Assembly: GCA_015680685.1 (NCBI GenBank)
Contig: MNCI01008581.1
Span: 797,834-861,833, forward strand
DNA from: Gnetum montanum
Lineage: Eukaryota > Streptophyta > Gnetopsida > Gnetales > Gnetaceae
Length of the DNA stretch: 64,000 nucleotides
Direction: 5' to 3'
This document shows, piece by piece, positions 33,065 to 45,271 of this stretch (its first letter is position 1; every line of letters begins with the position of its first letter). The position numbers and the translations under genes were made by a program. Under the pieces are notes generated by a model. That model searched no databases. It saw nothing but the letters and a program-made list of their open reading frames with translations, and was not told the origin of the DNA.

Positions 33065-33630
33065 GTAATTACAAATTACAAATTTGCATTAACCCCAATT
33101 CTGTGGATGCCTTGTTATAGAAGAATTGGCTAATATAGCAGGATTAAAATATTATGGTTTCCTGTATTCTTAATTTTGTGTGTTTTGGCCCATCCTGTAA
33201 ATGTTTTGAAATTGAACATTATGAGGTTTTATGGTTTTTTGTTCCTTATCTTGGATATTTTTTCTGAATTTTAAAATTAATGCTAGGGCTCAGAAGAGCA
33301 TCTTACTTAGCTGCTTCGAGGGCAATGACAATGTTGTGGGATATTGTCAAGGGAACCCATAGAAAATACGCTAAGGAAGCCAACTGTGATGTCCTTCGCA
33401 TTCTTGTTGAGGGAGAAATGTTTTTCTTTTATTAATTAATAATTATAAGCCTAAGGGAGCTTAATCAAAATCTAAAGGGATCTTATAGATTAAGCAATTG
33501 AGCATGATTAAGGAACCACAAATGTTTGGAATTGGTTTGAATACCTTTTTTGTTTATTTGGGAACTTTAGTTTGTTTTAATGAAATGCTCTAGGGATGGT
33601 ATTTGTTACATGGCCAGCTAAAGGTTAATC
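33065..33630 (+). other. Intron-like sequence after ROP exon 2; no exon found
   Basis: A GT donor at 33065 opens an AT-rich stretch. At 33284-33420 the composition changes to more balanced and a TAGGGCTCAGAAGAGC segment looks superficially like an acceptor and exon start. Its translation (GSEEHLT then a stop) does not follow ROP. The segment ends at 33630, where a cut LTR of element B begins. Confidence 0.45.
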
Positions 33631-34484
33631 ACTTGGGGTTAATCATTCGTTGTCTTCCCAGACTTACTTGGTGTATGGTTAAGTAAGTTCGAGGTATATG
33701 ATTTTTTTGGTCTTTTATGGTTTTATGTCTTCTATACTAAGAGCGAAGGGTTGAGAAACTAGCTAACTCTAACTAATGTCCTAAGTCTAAATTAACTAGT
33801 GTCAGCATCTGTTCCCACTTACCACACATACCCTGAACTATGCAACTGTGGCTACCAAGTGCTAATTGTTACTAGGATCACCACACATAACGCACGTGCT
33901 CGAAGTGGTCGTACTAAGGCACCTAACTAGCCTAAGCGTGATGAGCAGCCGATTCCTTGACTAGCCGTACACATCCGTAGATGCTCGTAATCAAGTCATA
34001 CTCATCCTGCGTTCTACGAGACAAGGATGAGAGAATCTAATCACGATGAGTAGCTGATTCCTTGATTAGTCGTACACATTCATCAATGCTCATAATCAAG
34101 TCGTACTCATGCAGCGCTAATGCATGTAATAAATAATAGGTAAGAAATAACATGTAATAAACCTATTCCATGCACTGCAAGGTTTATCCACAAAGCTTGT
34201 CTTTATTGCCATACACAACTTGCGTTCAGGTACAAAGTTGCTCGAATAAAGATCAGTTCACTTGGGGACTCCTACTGTGGGCACACAGAAAATATTCTAT
34301 CTCTAGAGTGATCAAACTGCCAGAGCTTCGCTACTTCTAGCCTAGGATGAGAAATGAGGGGAGCGCCACCTCTTATTTATAGATTTCGCGACGGACCGCG
34401 ATATCGCAGGGGACGACACGATATTGCGTAAGTGATATCGCATGGGATGCGATATCGTGACGGCCGCGATATTGCGTCTCATCA
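33631..34484 (-). repeat. 3' LTR of element B, outer ~110 bp missing
   Basis: Collinear with the right LTR from CACTTGGGGTTAATCATTC onward, but the terminal TGATGAG...GGAAC segment is absent; the sequence to the left is unrelated. The inner end is CTCATCA at 34484. Plus-strand TATTTATA at 34374-34381 is the TATA box. GATATC/GATATT words start at 34400, 34420, 34434, 34451 and 34468 (spacings 20, 14, 17, 17). Confidence 0.85.
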
Positions 34485-36629
34485 TACCCCCATGACTGAA
34501 TGAAAACTTGCCCTCGAGTTCCTTACAATAATATTAGGTAGGTATGGAATTATTGAGAGAAATGGAACTAATGGGATGACATGTGAACGGATCATTATTA
34601 CAAGACTTGACAAAATTGGTGTTCATGAAAACAAGGGTGAACACCTTATTACAATGACATCAGGCCTTAGTTAGCAACTAAGAAAGAGAGAGAGAAAGAA
34701 GTGTTGCTACTGCCAATGCCAAGATTGCGCCTTCGTTGTCCATCTATAAGCGTGCCATCAATCTTGCTCCTTGCATCGCTGCTTCTAGCACGGCTCCACT
34801 CCAAGTGTTTACTCCAGATCCGCTCCATTGTTTGCATGGTCACCATTTGCACACACAACACAATCTTATATTAGCAAGGGTAAATGAATCATCATGGAGT
34901 TGATACCTTGCTTCAGTGTAAGTCCATTGGCTAGCTTGTGATATGGCTGATATGGATATGGGAATATATTAATGATGACTACCGAAGGTGTAGGGGTTAG
35001 GAAGAAAATCGAAAATTTTGGGGCTAGAAGAAAATTGAAAAAATCAGTCCTCGTACCCCCATGACTAATCGCGAACCTTCGGTAGCGTTAGAATGGAGAA
35101 AGGAAAGGAGTAAGAAAGATAGATAAAAAGGGACAACTATGGCATCGATGAAATAGATGTCAATATGGAAATGAACAAAATAAAATTAATTGCAAAATGT
35201 TAAGGGAAAGAATTTAACTAATGCTCCAAATAAGAATGTCAGTGGGTCCTCCCCAAAGCAGGCTCATGTCTTGAATGCCCTGAGAAACCCACATTCAAAG
35301 AGTACATAGGCTCTGGGAATGTCATTTGGAACAAAAGTTAAAGTCTTAACCGCAAGAAATTACCAAAAAGAAAACAATGCATCAACCAAAATATATACAC
35401 TAATGATACAACCGGCAATGAGGTGAACAATGGAGAGAATGATGGAGAGAAGAGAAATGGAATGGAATCCCAAGAACAAGATGGTGTACAGCCCCTTGTG
35501 TGTTTGATGATTAATGTGACTTGGCAAATCTCATTCCAACTCCGGCCTCAAACCAAGCACATCCAGTGACTTTACATCAATGCATTTGATTAAACCATCC
35601 ACTTCGGCAACAAGAATGCACACTCCAAGAGCCACCACCATTCCGACGAAACAAAGGAGAGAATGGAAAGCACGAAGGGCCTTAGTTAGAGGGAACACTT
35701 TTGGTTCCATAACCAGTGCTTGTAGCCCAAGTTTATTTGTCTAAGGGGTGTGCTTTGAATTCTCACTTGGTTTTGGTTTTTTTTTTTTTTTGTGTTTTTA
35801 TGCGTGAGAACCACACCATGCAAAGACTTCTTATTTTTATTGTCTCAGCTTCTGATAATTGGGTAACATCAGAATGGCAAGAAAACTCAAAAAGAAACAT
35901 TTAAGCACCCAAGAGAATGACCAACACAAAAGCATCAAGTTCCCTTGAAGTTACACCCTTTGCAATCCTTGAGTCCTTCCTTAGTTTGAGAAATACCCAG
36001 TCACCGATTCGTTAAAGTTCTTATTAGAAGGGGACTGTACATTTCCAAGCCGAGAGAGACCATAGAAACAGGTGGATTGACGGATGAAGTGGTCTCATTG
36101 CCTGCCACATCAAAAGAAACATACCTTAGTATCAACATTGTGACTTAAAGGTAAAAACCAAACATTAGCAACCAATATGAAAACAGTTCATACCATCATG
36201 AAGAATGCTTATTATGGATCAAACTTACATGGTGGAACACACACACATACACAAAAATGGAAAAAGTATAACGATAGTGTAAAACAAAAACTAGAAAAGT
36301 TAAAGAAATTTGTAAAACAAAAATTAGAAAAGTTAAAGAAATTTGTAAAACAAAAATGTGTAAAATAAAAATGTTGTAAAAAAAATCGAAAAAGAATTGA
36401 GGGCCCCATATGATTAGCATAGGTGGCCATCTCCCCCATGACTGAGTGCAAAGGGAGAGATCCAAAATAATGAGCGCCTGTTTGAATTTCTAAGAAATGT
36501 CCAACTTCTCCCAATTGATGATCTTAGATTAAGGGATGGAAGTTAGCGACGCTCATATTCCAATGTGTCTATGCCTTCATTGTTGGCATGGGTTTCCTCA
36601 ATTTGTTCCATGCATATTTTTTTGCTCCT
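34485..36629 (-). other. PPT and 3' non-coding block of element B
   Basis: The PPT (sense AGTCATGGGGGTA) is at 34485-34497. A second sense motif CATGGGGGTAC lies near 35055. The block contains the patch GGGTCCTCCCCAAAGCAGG (35245), shared with A and C, and a T-run (35779-35792). A 33-bp tandem repeat (36279-36311, 36312-36344 and a partial third) consists of GTAAAACAAAAATTAG + AAAAGTTAAAGAAATTT. Small ORFs here have no recognisable domain. Confidence 0.6.
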
Positions 36630-37613
36630 TCAAGTAGCTGTCAACCACGAGGTGTCTACTACTTCTTGTGTGGTTGCTACATACAGGCATCTTTGGTTCA
36701 AAGTTTCTTGGGCACACCTGTTACATGGAGGCATTTCCTCCATGTCATCACCCGATAAATCACTGTATGTGATGCATGGAACTTTCCTCTTCTCAATCTT
36801 TTCACATATGTTTATCTTAGAGATTTCTAAGGAAAGATCGTGGATCCTAAGGCATGCATCTACTGTACTTAGCCATGCCCTTCCCATTATAACTGGGAAG
36901 TCCCCTTCGTTATTGTTAACTTCAATCGCCAGGAAATCAGCTGGGTAAGACCAACCACACATAGTGGTAATGATGTCCTCCACCAATCCCAAGGGAATGG
37001 TGATAGACTGGTCTGCCAGCTCTAGTTGAATGTTGCTCTTCTTAAGTTGGGGCAGGTTCCAGGCGTGATACATCTCTCGTGAAATTAAGTTGACTCCGGA
37101 ACCTGAGTCAAGAAAAGCCCTATGTGGTTCATTTCTGGCGATCTGCAAATAAATTAAGGGACTCCCAAGGTCAGTTAGTTTCCTGGGAAGGTGGCCCACC
37201 TTGATCCAATCAGTTACGATATGTGTTAACATAACCGTAAGCGTTACGCTCTGTTGGACTGAAGGGTGCTCCGAAGTGTTAGATGGTGGAGGAGTGTTCA
37301 TGGCCTCAACCGCTTGTTGTTGCAAGAGTTTATCTGGGCTTTTGGTTCTGAAGTAAGGTCTTCTCTTTTTATAGTTGTTAGAACCAATAGCAGGTTGGAT
37401 ATTTATAGCTCTCACAGCATGACGTTGCTGCAGTTGAGGAGGAAGTTCCTCTTGCATTGGTAGAGCAGGAGGTGTTATGGGAACTACTTGTGGTGGAAGA
37501 GGTGCGGATGGATTAGGAGGATGGAACGAGTGTGAGATATCTCCCGAAGGAGAAGGAGTCCTTCTGAAGTACTCCCAAACTGGGTAGTGACGGTTGGGGG
37601 TTGAGTGACTCAT
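36630..37613 (-). pseudogene. Retropepsin region of element B gag-pro, long open frame
   Basis: The longest - strand frame of element B (327 aa). The N-terminal third is Pro/Gln-rich (linker from gag). The protease domain (residues about 145-275) has the catalytic stretch HRAFLDSGSGVNLISREMYH (D-S-G) and the C-terminal family motif DFPVIMGRAWLSTVDA (equivalent of I-L-G-R-x-W-L). This is the aspartic protease that processes Gag polyproteins in Ty3/gypsy elements. The frame continues 20 residues after a Cys-rich end (PPCNRCAQE) and then stops; no RT follows. Element C has the same domain in decayed form (48117-48329). The key residues look intact, but upstream gag is broken. Confidence 0.8.
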
Positions 37614-37774
37614 AGAGTCACTTGGAGAAATTGGCTATTGCACATAATATCCATAAGGGTCAGGCTACCGGTAAGGGTACTTTTTTGTTGGCGGTGGCAT
37701 CCCCCATGACTGTGGGTATTGCCACTGCTGATGCTATCCAATGGGCTGTGGTGGAGTTCCACTTGGATAATACA

Positions 37775-39737
37775 TTAAGGGTTGGTGGAACTGCCTTGGG
37801 TTACCTTGTGAATAAGGTAACCTTCAGGGCCTTTGCCGTTGGTTGAGTCTTGGATTAAGCGCACACACCCCAGACTCCTGTAGATGTGAGATGATGGGGC
37901 AACATCCCTTAGGATGGTCATAATGGCAAATCTCACATCCACCATCATCGTTTGAATCCGAACCCACAACCACATTGGAGTTAGTGATTTTTTCCTTACC
38001 CTTGTTATGTGCAAGGCTTAAATCTCTCCATTTTTTTTACCTTTGTCACTACTTTGTTCTACCTTAGACTCTTCTACAATTTTCAATAGTATTTCAATTC
38101 TTGAGTCTAAGGAATCCCACATTTGGTCTACTTTGGCTGATACCTCGGTTGTTAATTTTTGGATCGGTAAAATTTTTCGATTCACCAACTCTTCGATTGA
38201 TGACTCATCCTCTTCATCACAAAATTTCACTCCCTTCTTTCGAAGGGAGGGATCGCGGTTGTACTCTTCTGCACTTTCCCTTTTGCGTAGCTCACCCTCT
38301 TCTTTTGCTACTTTCTCCAACAAGTTACATACTTCATGGGCTCTAAGTTGTGAGAGTCTCCCTTGGGCATAAGTCCCAAGGGTTCTTCTAGTTTCATTCC
38401 TTAGCCCATCCACGATGTGGTGAAGTTGATCCCGCTAAGCGTATCCATGGCCCAAGCAACGATGTAACAATATGTAGTAGCGGGCCATGGCAGCATCCAA
38501 GAGTTCGTGTGTACCTTGCTTCCAACCTTGGATCTGCTTACGCAAATTGGACACTCTAGAGTACGTTTGATACTTCTCGTTGAACAGTTCTAGCATCGTA
38601 CTCCACCTCCTGATGGTTTCCGGTTCTAAGGACCAGTACCAACTCTCTACTTCTTTGGTGAGTATCCTTGGGAACAACTTAAGTTTTTGCCACTCATTTT
38701 CTATATTTTGCAAGGCACAGGCATCGTGGAATGCCTGTAAATGATTTTGCGGATCAGCATTGTATCCCCCTTCAAATCGTGGGATGTTGTTCATGTCTAA
38801 TCGTTTGATCCGACTATCCTTTAAATGCCTTGTGGGAATCCTAACTGCCTCCGTTATGTCAAGCATACTTTGGGTTGCGAGTAGGGGCTCATCATGATCG
38901 TCTCTTTCATGATGCTTGTAATGTCTACGTTGTTCCCTACTCTCCCTACATCCTTGCCCTTGTCCTTTCTCTTGACTTTCCCGTCAAGGTTTTTCATCTT
39001 TGTTACTTTTATCCTCACCTTTATGTTCATGGTGGCTACGCCGAGATGTGGAAGAAGAGGATGAGTGATGTGAAAAAGGAGAAGAAGAAGGGTAACCATC
39101 GCCATGACGATGTTTCTTGCCTTCTCTTCGGCTACTACGGCCCCGATCGTTGTGATGATCAAAGTGTCCATCCTTAGCATGAGTGGTTGGTGAATAGTTG
39201 GTGCTCACGGGAATCAGAACCAGGGATATGTATCATTGATCATAGGTTCTGATACTCAACCTCCTCACCATCATTAGGAGGGGGAACATCCTTTGCTAAA
39301 GAACCCGTGATAAAGGGTTCCTCGTCTCCTATTTCGCTAAGGACGTATGGGACCTTGCCCTTCAAAAGTGCATGTTGACTCTCCTGCCTTAAGTCTCTCA
39401 TATGTTGGGCATCTATGGGATAATAATCCCTCATGTCAAAATCTTCCACAACGTATTCAGCAAATAGTTATTGCATGCCAATCTGCGCCAAGGCATGGAA
39501 AAGCATGCGAGAGATTGCTCGATCTAGGGGTAACACAATGTTACCTTGCAAATCTCTCCACCGCAATTGCTCGTCCTAATGGAGGATAAAAGTGAAGTTA
39601 GGAATATACTCATTGGGATGAGTATACATCATCTTATATTGTTTAGGACTTGGCTAATTTTGGTTATGTGTTTTATCTTGCCGACTGTCTTGTGTGTGGT
39701 CCTTAGGTGGTGAGTTGCTCTTATGAAAAGAAGGCAT
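37775..39737 (-). pseudogene. gag of element B, several frames
   Basis: Starting near 39737 (MPSFHKSNSPPKDH), the - strand carries an N-terminal region (39240-39449: DYYPIDAQHMRDLRQESQ), an Arg/Ser-rich stretch (38984-39208), and the capsid-like gag domain in the 143-aa frame 38435-38866 (NHLQAFHDACAL then ESWYWSLEPETI, and SNLRKQIQGWKQ). A Glu/Lys-rich segment (38018-38413) and a Cys/His box CEICHYDHPKGCC, read across frames near 37880-37930, follow. Stops and frameshifts separate the pieces. Gag would form the virus-like particle that packages element RNA. Confidence 0.75.
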
Positions 39738-39861
39738 TTTTATCGGTGTGCTAATTTCACCGTTATATAAATTTTGTCTTTTGATTAACCCAAAGGTTCG
39801 TTAAGGCTCACAATGATGTGAGTGATATCCCTTATGTTCTATTTGGTGCACAAACACTTAG

Positions 39862-39879
39862 TCCCCGACAACGGTGCCA
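39862..39879 (-). other. Primer-binding site of element B (tRNA-Asp type)
   Basis: Sense TGGCACCGTTGTCGGGGA, one base from the 5' LTR. It has two differences from the tRNA-Asp complement. Confidence 0.85.
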
Positions 39880-39880
39880 A

Positions 39881-40827
39881 TGATGAGTGACGAGGTACCC
39901 CTACACTCAACCATATGAAATGAGCGTAGCACGCGCGATCCAGTCGAAATCCATAGACTAAATGCCTAAATGTCCCATGGAACACTTGGGGTTAATCATT
40001 CATTGTCTTCCCAGACTTACTTGTTGTTGTCATGGTGTATGGTTAAGTAAGTCCAAGGTATATGATTTTTTTAGTCTTTTATGGTTTTATGTCTTCTATA
40101 CTAAGAGCGAAGGGTTGAGAAACTAGCTAACTCTAACTAATGTCCTAAGTCTAAATTAACTAGCGTCAACATCCGTTCCCACTTACCGTACACACCCTGA
40201 ACTATGCAACTGTGGCTACCAAACGCTAATCGTTACTGGGATCACGACACGTAACGCACGTGCTCGAAGTGGTCATACTGAGGCACCTAACTAGCCTAAG
40301 CGTGATGAGCAGCTGATTCCTTGACTAGCCATACACATCCATAGATGCTCGTAATCAAGTCATACTCATCCTACATTCTAGGAGACAAGGGTGAGAGAAT
40401 CTAATCGCGATGAGTAGTTGATTCCTTGATTAGCCGTACACATTCGTCAATGCTCGTAATCAAGTCATCTCATGCCATGCTAATGCATGTAATAAATAAC
40501 AGGTAAGAAATAACATGTAATAAACCTATTCCATGCACTGCAAGGTTTATCCACAAAGCTCATCTTTATTACCGTACACAACTTGCATTCAAGTACAAAG
40601 CTGCTCGAATAAAGATCAGTTCACTTGGGGACTCCTACTGCAAGCACATGGAAAATATTCTATCTCTAGAGTGATGAAACTGCTAGAGCTTCGCTACCTC
40701 TAGCCTAGGATGAGAAATGAGGGGAGCACTGCCTCTTATTTATAGATTTGGCGATGGACCACGATATCGTGATGGCCACGATATCGCGTACGCAATATCG
40801 CAATGCATGCGATATCGCGTCTCATCA
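39881..40827 (-). repeat. 5' LTR of element B
   Basis: 947 bp, TGATGAG...CTCATCA. Plus-strand TATTTATA at 40737-40744. GATATC, GATATC, AATATC and GATATC words start at 40763, 40780, 40794 and 40811 (spacings 17, 14, 17). The first 110 bp, missing from the 3' LTR, are present here. Confidence 0.9.
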
Positions 40828-43120
40828 CATGTACTCTATCATCTCCTCAATTTGCAACTCCTTTAGGTGTATCTCCACTTTTTTATAGGCATTCAATCCA
40901 TTAAATATTAGTTGCTTCATATCGCCTCTTTGATGAAGTTTCAAAGAGGGCTTTGTTCATCTTTGCCTCGGCCAACTAAATCTCTTTCTCATTTACCTCC
41001 TTGAGGAGCTCAACCTAGTTCCTTAATGATTTTATACTCATTCAAATTTTAGGACCTCATTCTTCGAAGCAGCTACCTCAATGGCCATTTCTTGATGAAG
41101 TGCATGGACTTCCTCCATTGAGAGATTATGGTTCTTTATTGCCAACCTCCTCAGATCCATGTTTACCTTGGCAAGCTGATTCTTTTGTTGTCTTACAAAT
41201 TCGATCATCTGGTCCTCTTGTTCCTTGACATTACACAAGAGGTGAATATCTCTACTTAGAATTAGGTTCTCCTTGTAGACTTGCGTCAAGTCCTTATTGG
41301 TGTGGATAGTAATACCTTCTAATAAATATATGTCAAAGATCCATCTCTTTGGAATTATTACCCTCTTTTAGTTGGTTTTGAAGCTGCAAGAAAGCTTCAT
41401 CCCATGTAATGTCTTGGTTTTGAATGGCAAGATTGTCCAAGTGGGCTCTCTTAGTTCTAAAATCTTGTCAACCAACCGTTGATTACCAGTAGTGGCTACC
41501 TTGAGTCAGACATTTGAAATGATGAGTTTGCCCTTGGTCTCTAGAAGATCTAATTGGATAGCTATGATTTCTTGCAAGAGATCAAAGATCTTCAAAAGTT
41601 GTTACTCTATGCCCACCAATTAGTCTAATACTTCCTCATGTTGAGCTGCACTTAGCCTCTTGCTCCTTGCTCCTATAGATGCCTACATGTTTCTAAGTGC
41701 AACAATGTCTAGCATGGCTATTGTAAGAGCATTTAGAGCCTCTAGTACTCAATTGGCCACATCCTCCACTATTATTTCTTGTCCATGGTGCTACATCACC
41801 AAGACAATTGCCTCCTCATCCTCCTCCAAGTGCATCAAGAAAGTAGCAACATTTCCTAAGATCTCTGGGAATTGCTATTGTCCAAGGATGGACACCATCA
41901 CTTCTTGGTGCTCAAATTTAATCTCATGGACACTTGCATCCATTGTATTGAAAATAGTAGCACAATCTCTTCCAGCCAATTGATTGTTCAAGCTACCTTA
42001 TTGAGATGACTTAAGATTGATGACTCTCCATCACTTGGTTCTCCCTGCTATTGTTGTAGGAGTTACTCACAAAGCTTTATCATGCACTCCATTACTACAC
42101 AAGCCTCTAGCATTATCTCTTCAATAAGTGATGGTAGTGGTTGCTTCTCTTCAAGTAGCTTGGCAGGTGCCTTATCTTTCATCATCTCCTACCAAGAAGT
42201 AGTAGGAGCATGACGAAGCATGTCATTCGCATAACGAGTTATTCCTCCTCTCTTTTAAAGTTTTTTAATCAAGCATGAAAAGGGAGTTTCTTCCTCCCTC
42301 ACTCATTCCTTTGAACCATTTTTTGGTTTCTAGGAAGATGAGATAGGGAAGGTTAATAGGGAATTTCTCGCTTAGAGTGATACATGCACAGGCAAAGAAG
42401 GTAGTCATCTTACTTAGCCTTATCGTTGGGTTAAGGTGATAAGTTGTAATCTTGAAGTAGGTCCTCTCTACCTTGGTGAGTGCATTATACTCCTAATGGT
42501 CCATTCAATAGCATCATTGGACCCATTCCTTTCTAACGTTGGGGTTTGCTTATGTAGGAATCTCCACCAATGTTGCCCTAGTGTTAAGAACTTTGAGGGC
42601 CTCTACAATGGCCTCAACCAAATAGGACATACTAATGTCCTTGATTTTCACAATCACGTTTGCCTATTAGTTGTTCCAGAAGAGATAAGTTTCTCCCATG
42701 TACCACTTCCCACTAGAAGTAAGGATGGACCACATGGAAGATTGTTGTAGTTATGTCTTAACCTCCTGTGGTGCCAAGTCTAAGAAGGGACCAAAGTTGA
42801 GTTCCTGAAGAACAATAATTTGGACCTCCTTAGAATGAACTTGCTTTAGGTAGGCCTTGGTCAAGGTGAACTCAAAATGTGCTCCAAGCCTTGGTACCTC
42901 ATCTTACCTAAATTGTCATGTTTCTACGGTGGGAATCTAATTAATAGATTCTACTTCAGGCTCCTCCTAAAGAGGTTTCATGGCATGGGTCTCTACCTTG
43001 CCTTCTTGGGGTTTTTGTTGTGGCTACTAGGCCCTTCTCCCTTTTGGCTACTTCTCCCATGGTTGTGATGGTCCTTCTCCCTATGATCTCTTTAGTGCCA
43101 TCTATAATCACACACATAGA
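40828..43120 (-). pseudogene. ORF3 of element C, truncated
   Basis: The same two-part protein as in element A. An N-terminal globular domain (about 42400-42900: KWYMGETYLFW, then LTKVERTYFKITTYHL) is followed by a long coiled coil (frame 41038-41289: QLAKVNMDLRRLAIKNHNLS and EEVHALHQEMAIEVAASKNE). The C-terminal third is missing because of the B junction. Downstream location after integrase and a 1.8-kb spacer matches the env position in other Athila-type elements, but no hydrophobic fusion or anchor segment is apparent. Function unknown. Many stops. Confidence 0.65.
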
Positions 43121-43129
43121 AGAGGATTA

Positions 43130-44950
43130 GCATTTTATGTGTATCTTATAATACTTTGATACCTTTCTCCATTTGGCTAGTCACACTTAGGCTAATGTAT
43201 GATCATGGTAGATTGATTATTTTAATATTATTTTATTCCAATAGCTACCAAAGTTTGTTGGTGAGGTTTACCTTATGTGGATTAGTGATCTTTAATATTA
43301 ATTTATTAGTTAAACTATTTGGAAGTTAGAAAAATTTCAAAAAAAAAAAATTGTCCAAAACCAAACATTTGTGGCCCCCACAACGTAAAGCTCACCTCTA
43401 GTAGTTGAAGGGTTGAAGAACAAGTTTAGTTGAACAAGCGGTTAGGAAGGTATGGGCTCAAAAGGCTCTTGGCTCTAAAAATTGCAAAAGCTCCCCTAGA
43501 ATTATGAGGCAAATGTGAAAATTTGGCGATCTCTCATCACATATTTATACTATTTTTTTGCTACATCAACGGTGATGCATCAATGTAGCCAAAAACAAAC
43601 ATTTTCATAATTGAAAAACTAAGTAAAAAGAGTTTTGCCATAAAATTGGGATCCAAAGGAAGCCAGAAAAGCCTAGAATAAGTACAAATGCATGAAGAGG
43701 GCTAGGAATATGTGTGGAAAGAATATTTGGTAGGAGACTAATTACCAAGGAGTGCAAAAATTGGATGCATAAGAAAATGCCTAAGGTATAGGAAACTTAA
43801 TCATCCCAACCAAAGAGTATGCAAGTGGATCCTCCCCATAGTAGGCTCATGCCCTTAATGCCCTTACATGTCCTCAAACCAAGGAGTCCATGAATTCCAA
43901 GGATGATTAATGGTTGTGGGTTATTAAAAATTGAATCACCAAAGAAACCATTAAAGAATTAAGACCATCTCAAAATGAACCCATTGATACAACATGATAA
44001 GAGGCAATGAGGTGGTAAATGGGAAGAATTGGTGGATGAGAGAGAGAGTATGGAATGGAGTCCCGCATTATGGTTACATGAAGTTTCTTATGGAGGATGT
44101 GATTAGTAAGACCTAATAGCTTTCATCCTTAGTTAGAATCAAGACCATCTACTTCCAATGACTTCACATTGGCACATTACATCATTCCACCTCCCAAGGT
44201 ACAAGAACATCCCCACTAATCACATACCATTCCAAATAAAGAAGAAAAGAAAAGCATGAGGTGAAGAGGGCCTTAGTTAGAGGGGAGTCTTCAAGCATGG
44301 GTAACATGTCTTTCCAGCCCCATAACTAGTGCTTGTAGCTTGTTATTATATCTAAGTGGTTCTTTTTTGAATTCCCATAGTTTTTTATTTTCAAATGGAA
44401 ACCACAACATGTAAAGACATTGCTTCCTATTTATTGATCAACGTAAGAATGATGAGAAATCCATGGGAATACTCATGAAACCCAAGATGGTAGGCAAGTA
44501 CAAAAGATGATAAATCCCCTTAAAACCACATCCTTGTTCATCCACATGATTCGTTCAAAGTATGGAAAGTACCAAGATCACAAATTCATTGTAAGTTGTT
44601 ATTAATAAGGAACCTCATATTTCCAAAACAAGGAAATACCATAGAGTTATGTGGAATGGGTGGATGACATCAACTCATTGCTCAATATCATGAGAAACCA
44701 ATGTTCCATTACTTAATGCCAAAATTCTAGGATGAAATCTAGTCATTTGCAATCAAGTAAACAATATAATTTAACAAGCAACCAGCTATTAACAACTGTA
44801 TTCAACACCAAAGTCTTAATGGCAATAAAGAAAAAGAGAACATGTAAGAAAAGTTTAAATAAAGAAAAATTTAGAAAATATTGTAAAATATTCAAGAAAA
44901 TGAGAAACATATAAAAAATGGTGTAAAACAAAAAAGTTGAAAAATTGAGG
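43130..44950 (-). other. Non-coding block between integrase and ORF3 of element C
   Basis: No convincing ORF. It shares conserved patches with A and B (GTGGATCCTCCCCATAGTAG at 43815; a segment near 44570-44700) and an A-rich stretch (44820-44940). A GCATCAATGTAGCC word near 43575 resembles the U3 words of its own LTR family. Confidence 0.5.
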
Positions 44951-45271
44951 AGCCATTCATATAATATCAGCATGGATGGGCATCTTCCTCATGATTGAGT
45001 TAGATGGGGAATAGCCAGAAGATTGAGCGTGGTTAACCATCAGCTGAGGCATTTGTTCCACTAGTTGTTTTTGGTTCAAGGAAAGGTTTAAGTTGTTGGG
45101 TGTTGACCAAAAATCTCTTGGGCTATCAAGACGGTATATCATCATGGCCTCAGATGGAAAGGTTTTGTATATAATGTAAAGGCCCTTCCATAATGTTTAA
45201 AATTTGGTACATTGAGGTACATGCATGGGATTCTAGTAGAGCACCTTATCCCCTTGTTGAAATTTTACTTT

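Larger units (their letters stand above)
33631..40827 (-). mobile_element. Element B: gag-pro-only Athila-like retrotransposon
   Basis: 3' LTR (truncated) 33631-34484, internal region 34485-39880, 5' LTR 39881-40827. On the - strand: PBS, gag, protease, a 2.1-kb non-coding block, PPT. No RT, RNase H, integrase or ORF3 is present. With 5.4 kb internal and a retained gag-pro, it resembles the non-autonomous TR-GAG type of plant element. Its right end abuts ORF3 of element C (40828, CATGTACTC), so B probably inserted into C. The left end is cut, so no target duplication can be checked. Confidence 0.8.

Noticed and set aside
33284-33420. Possible ROP exon 3 after TAG at 33284-33286
   Set aside because: Translation after the acceptor-like AG gives GSEEHLT and then a stop; ROP exon 3 should read QEDYNRLRPLSYRG. 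Not accepted.
34667-34861. 64-aa - strand ORF in element B's 3' block as a gene
   Set aside because: Short, with no homologue in A or C at the same place, and in a region otherwise non-coding.
40828-43120. ORF3 as a retroviral-type envelope gene
   Set aside because: The position fits, but no signal peptide, glycosylation-rich ectodomain or membrane anchor is visible; the protein is mostly coiled coil.
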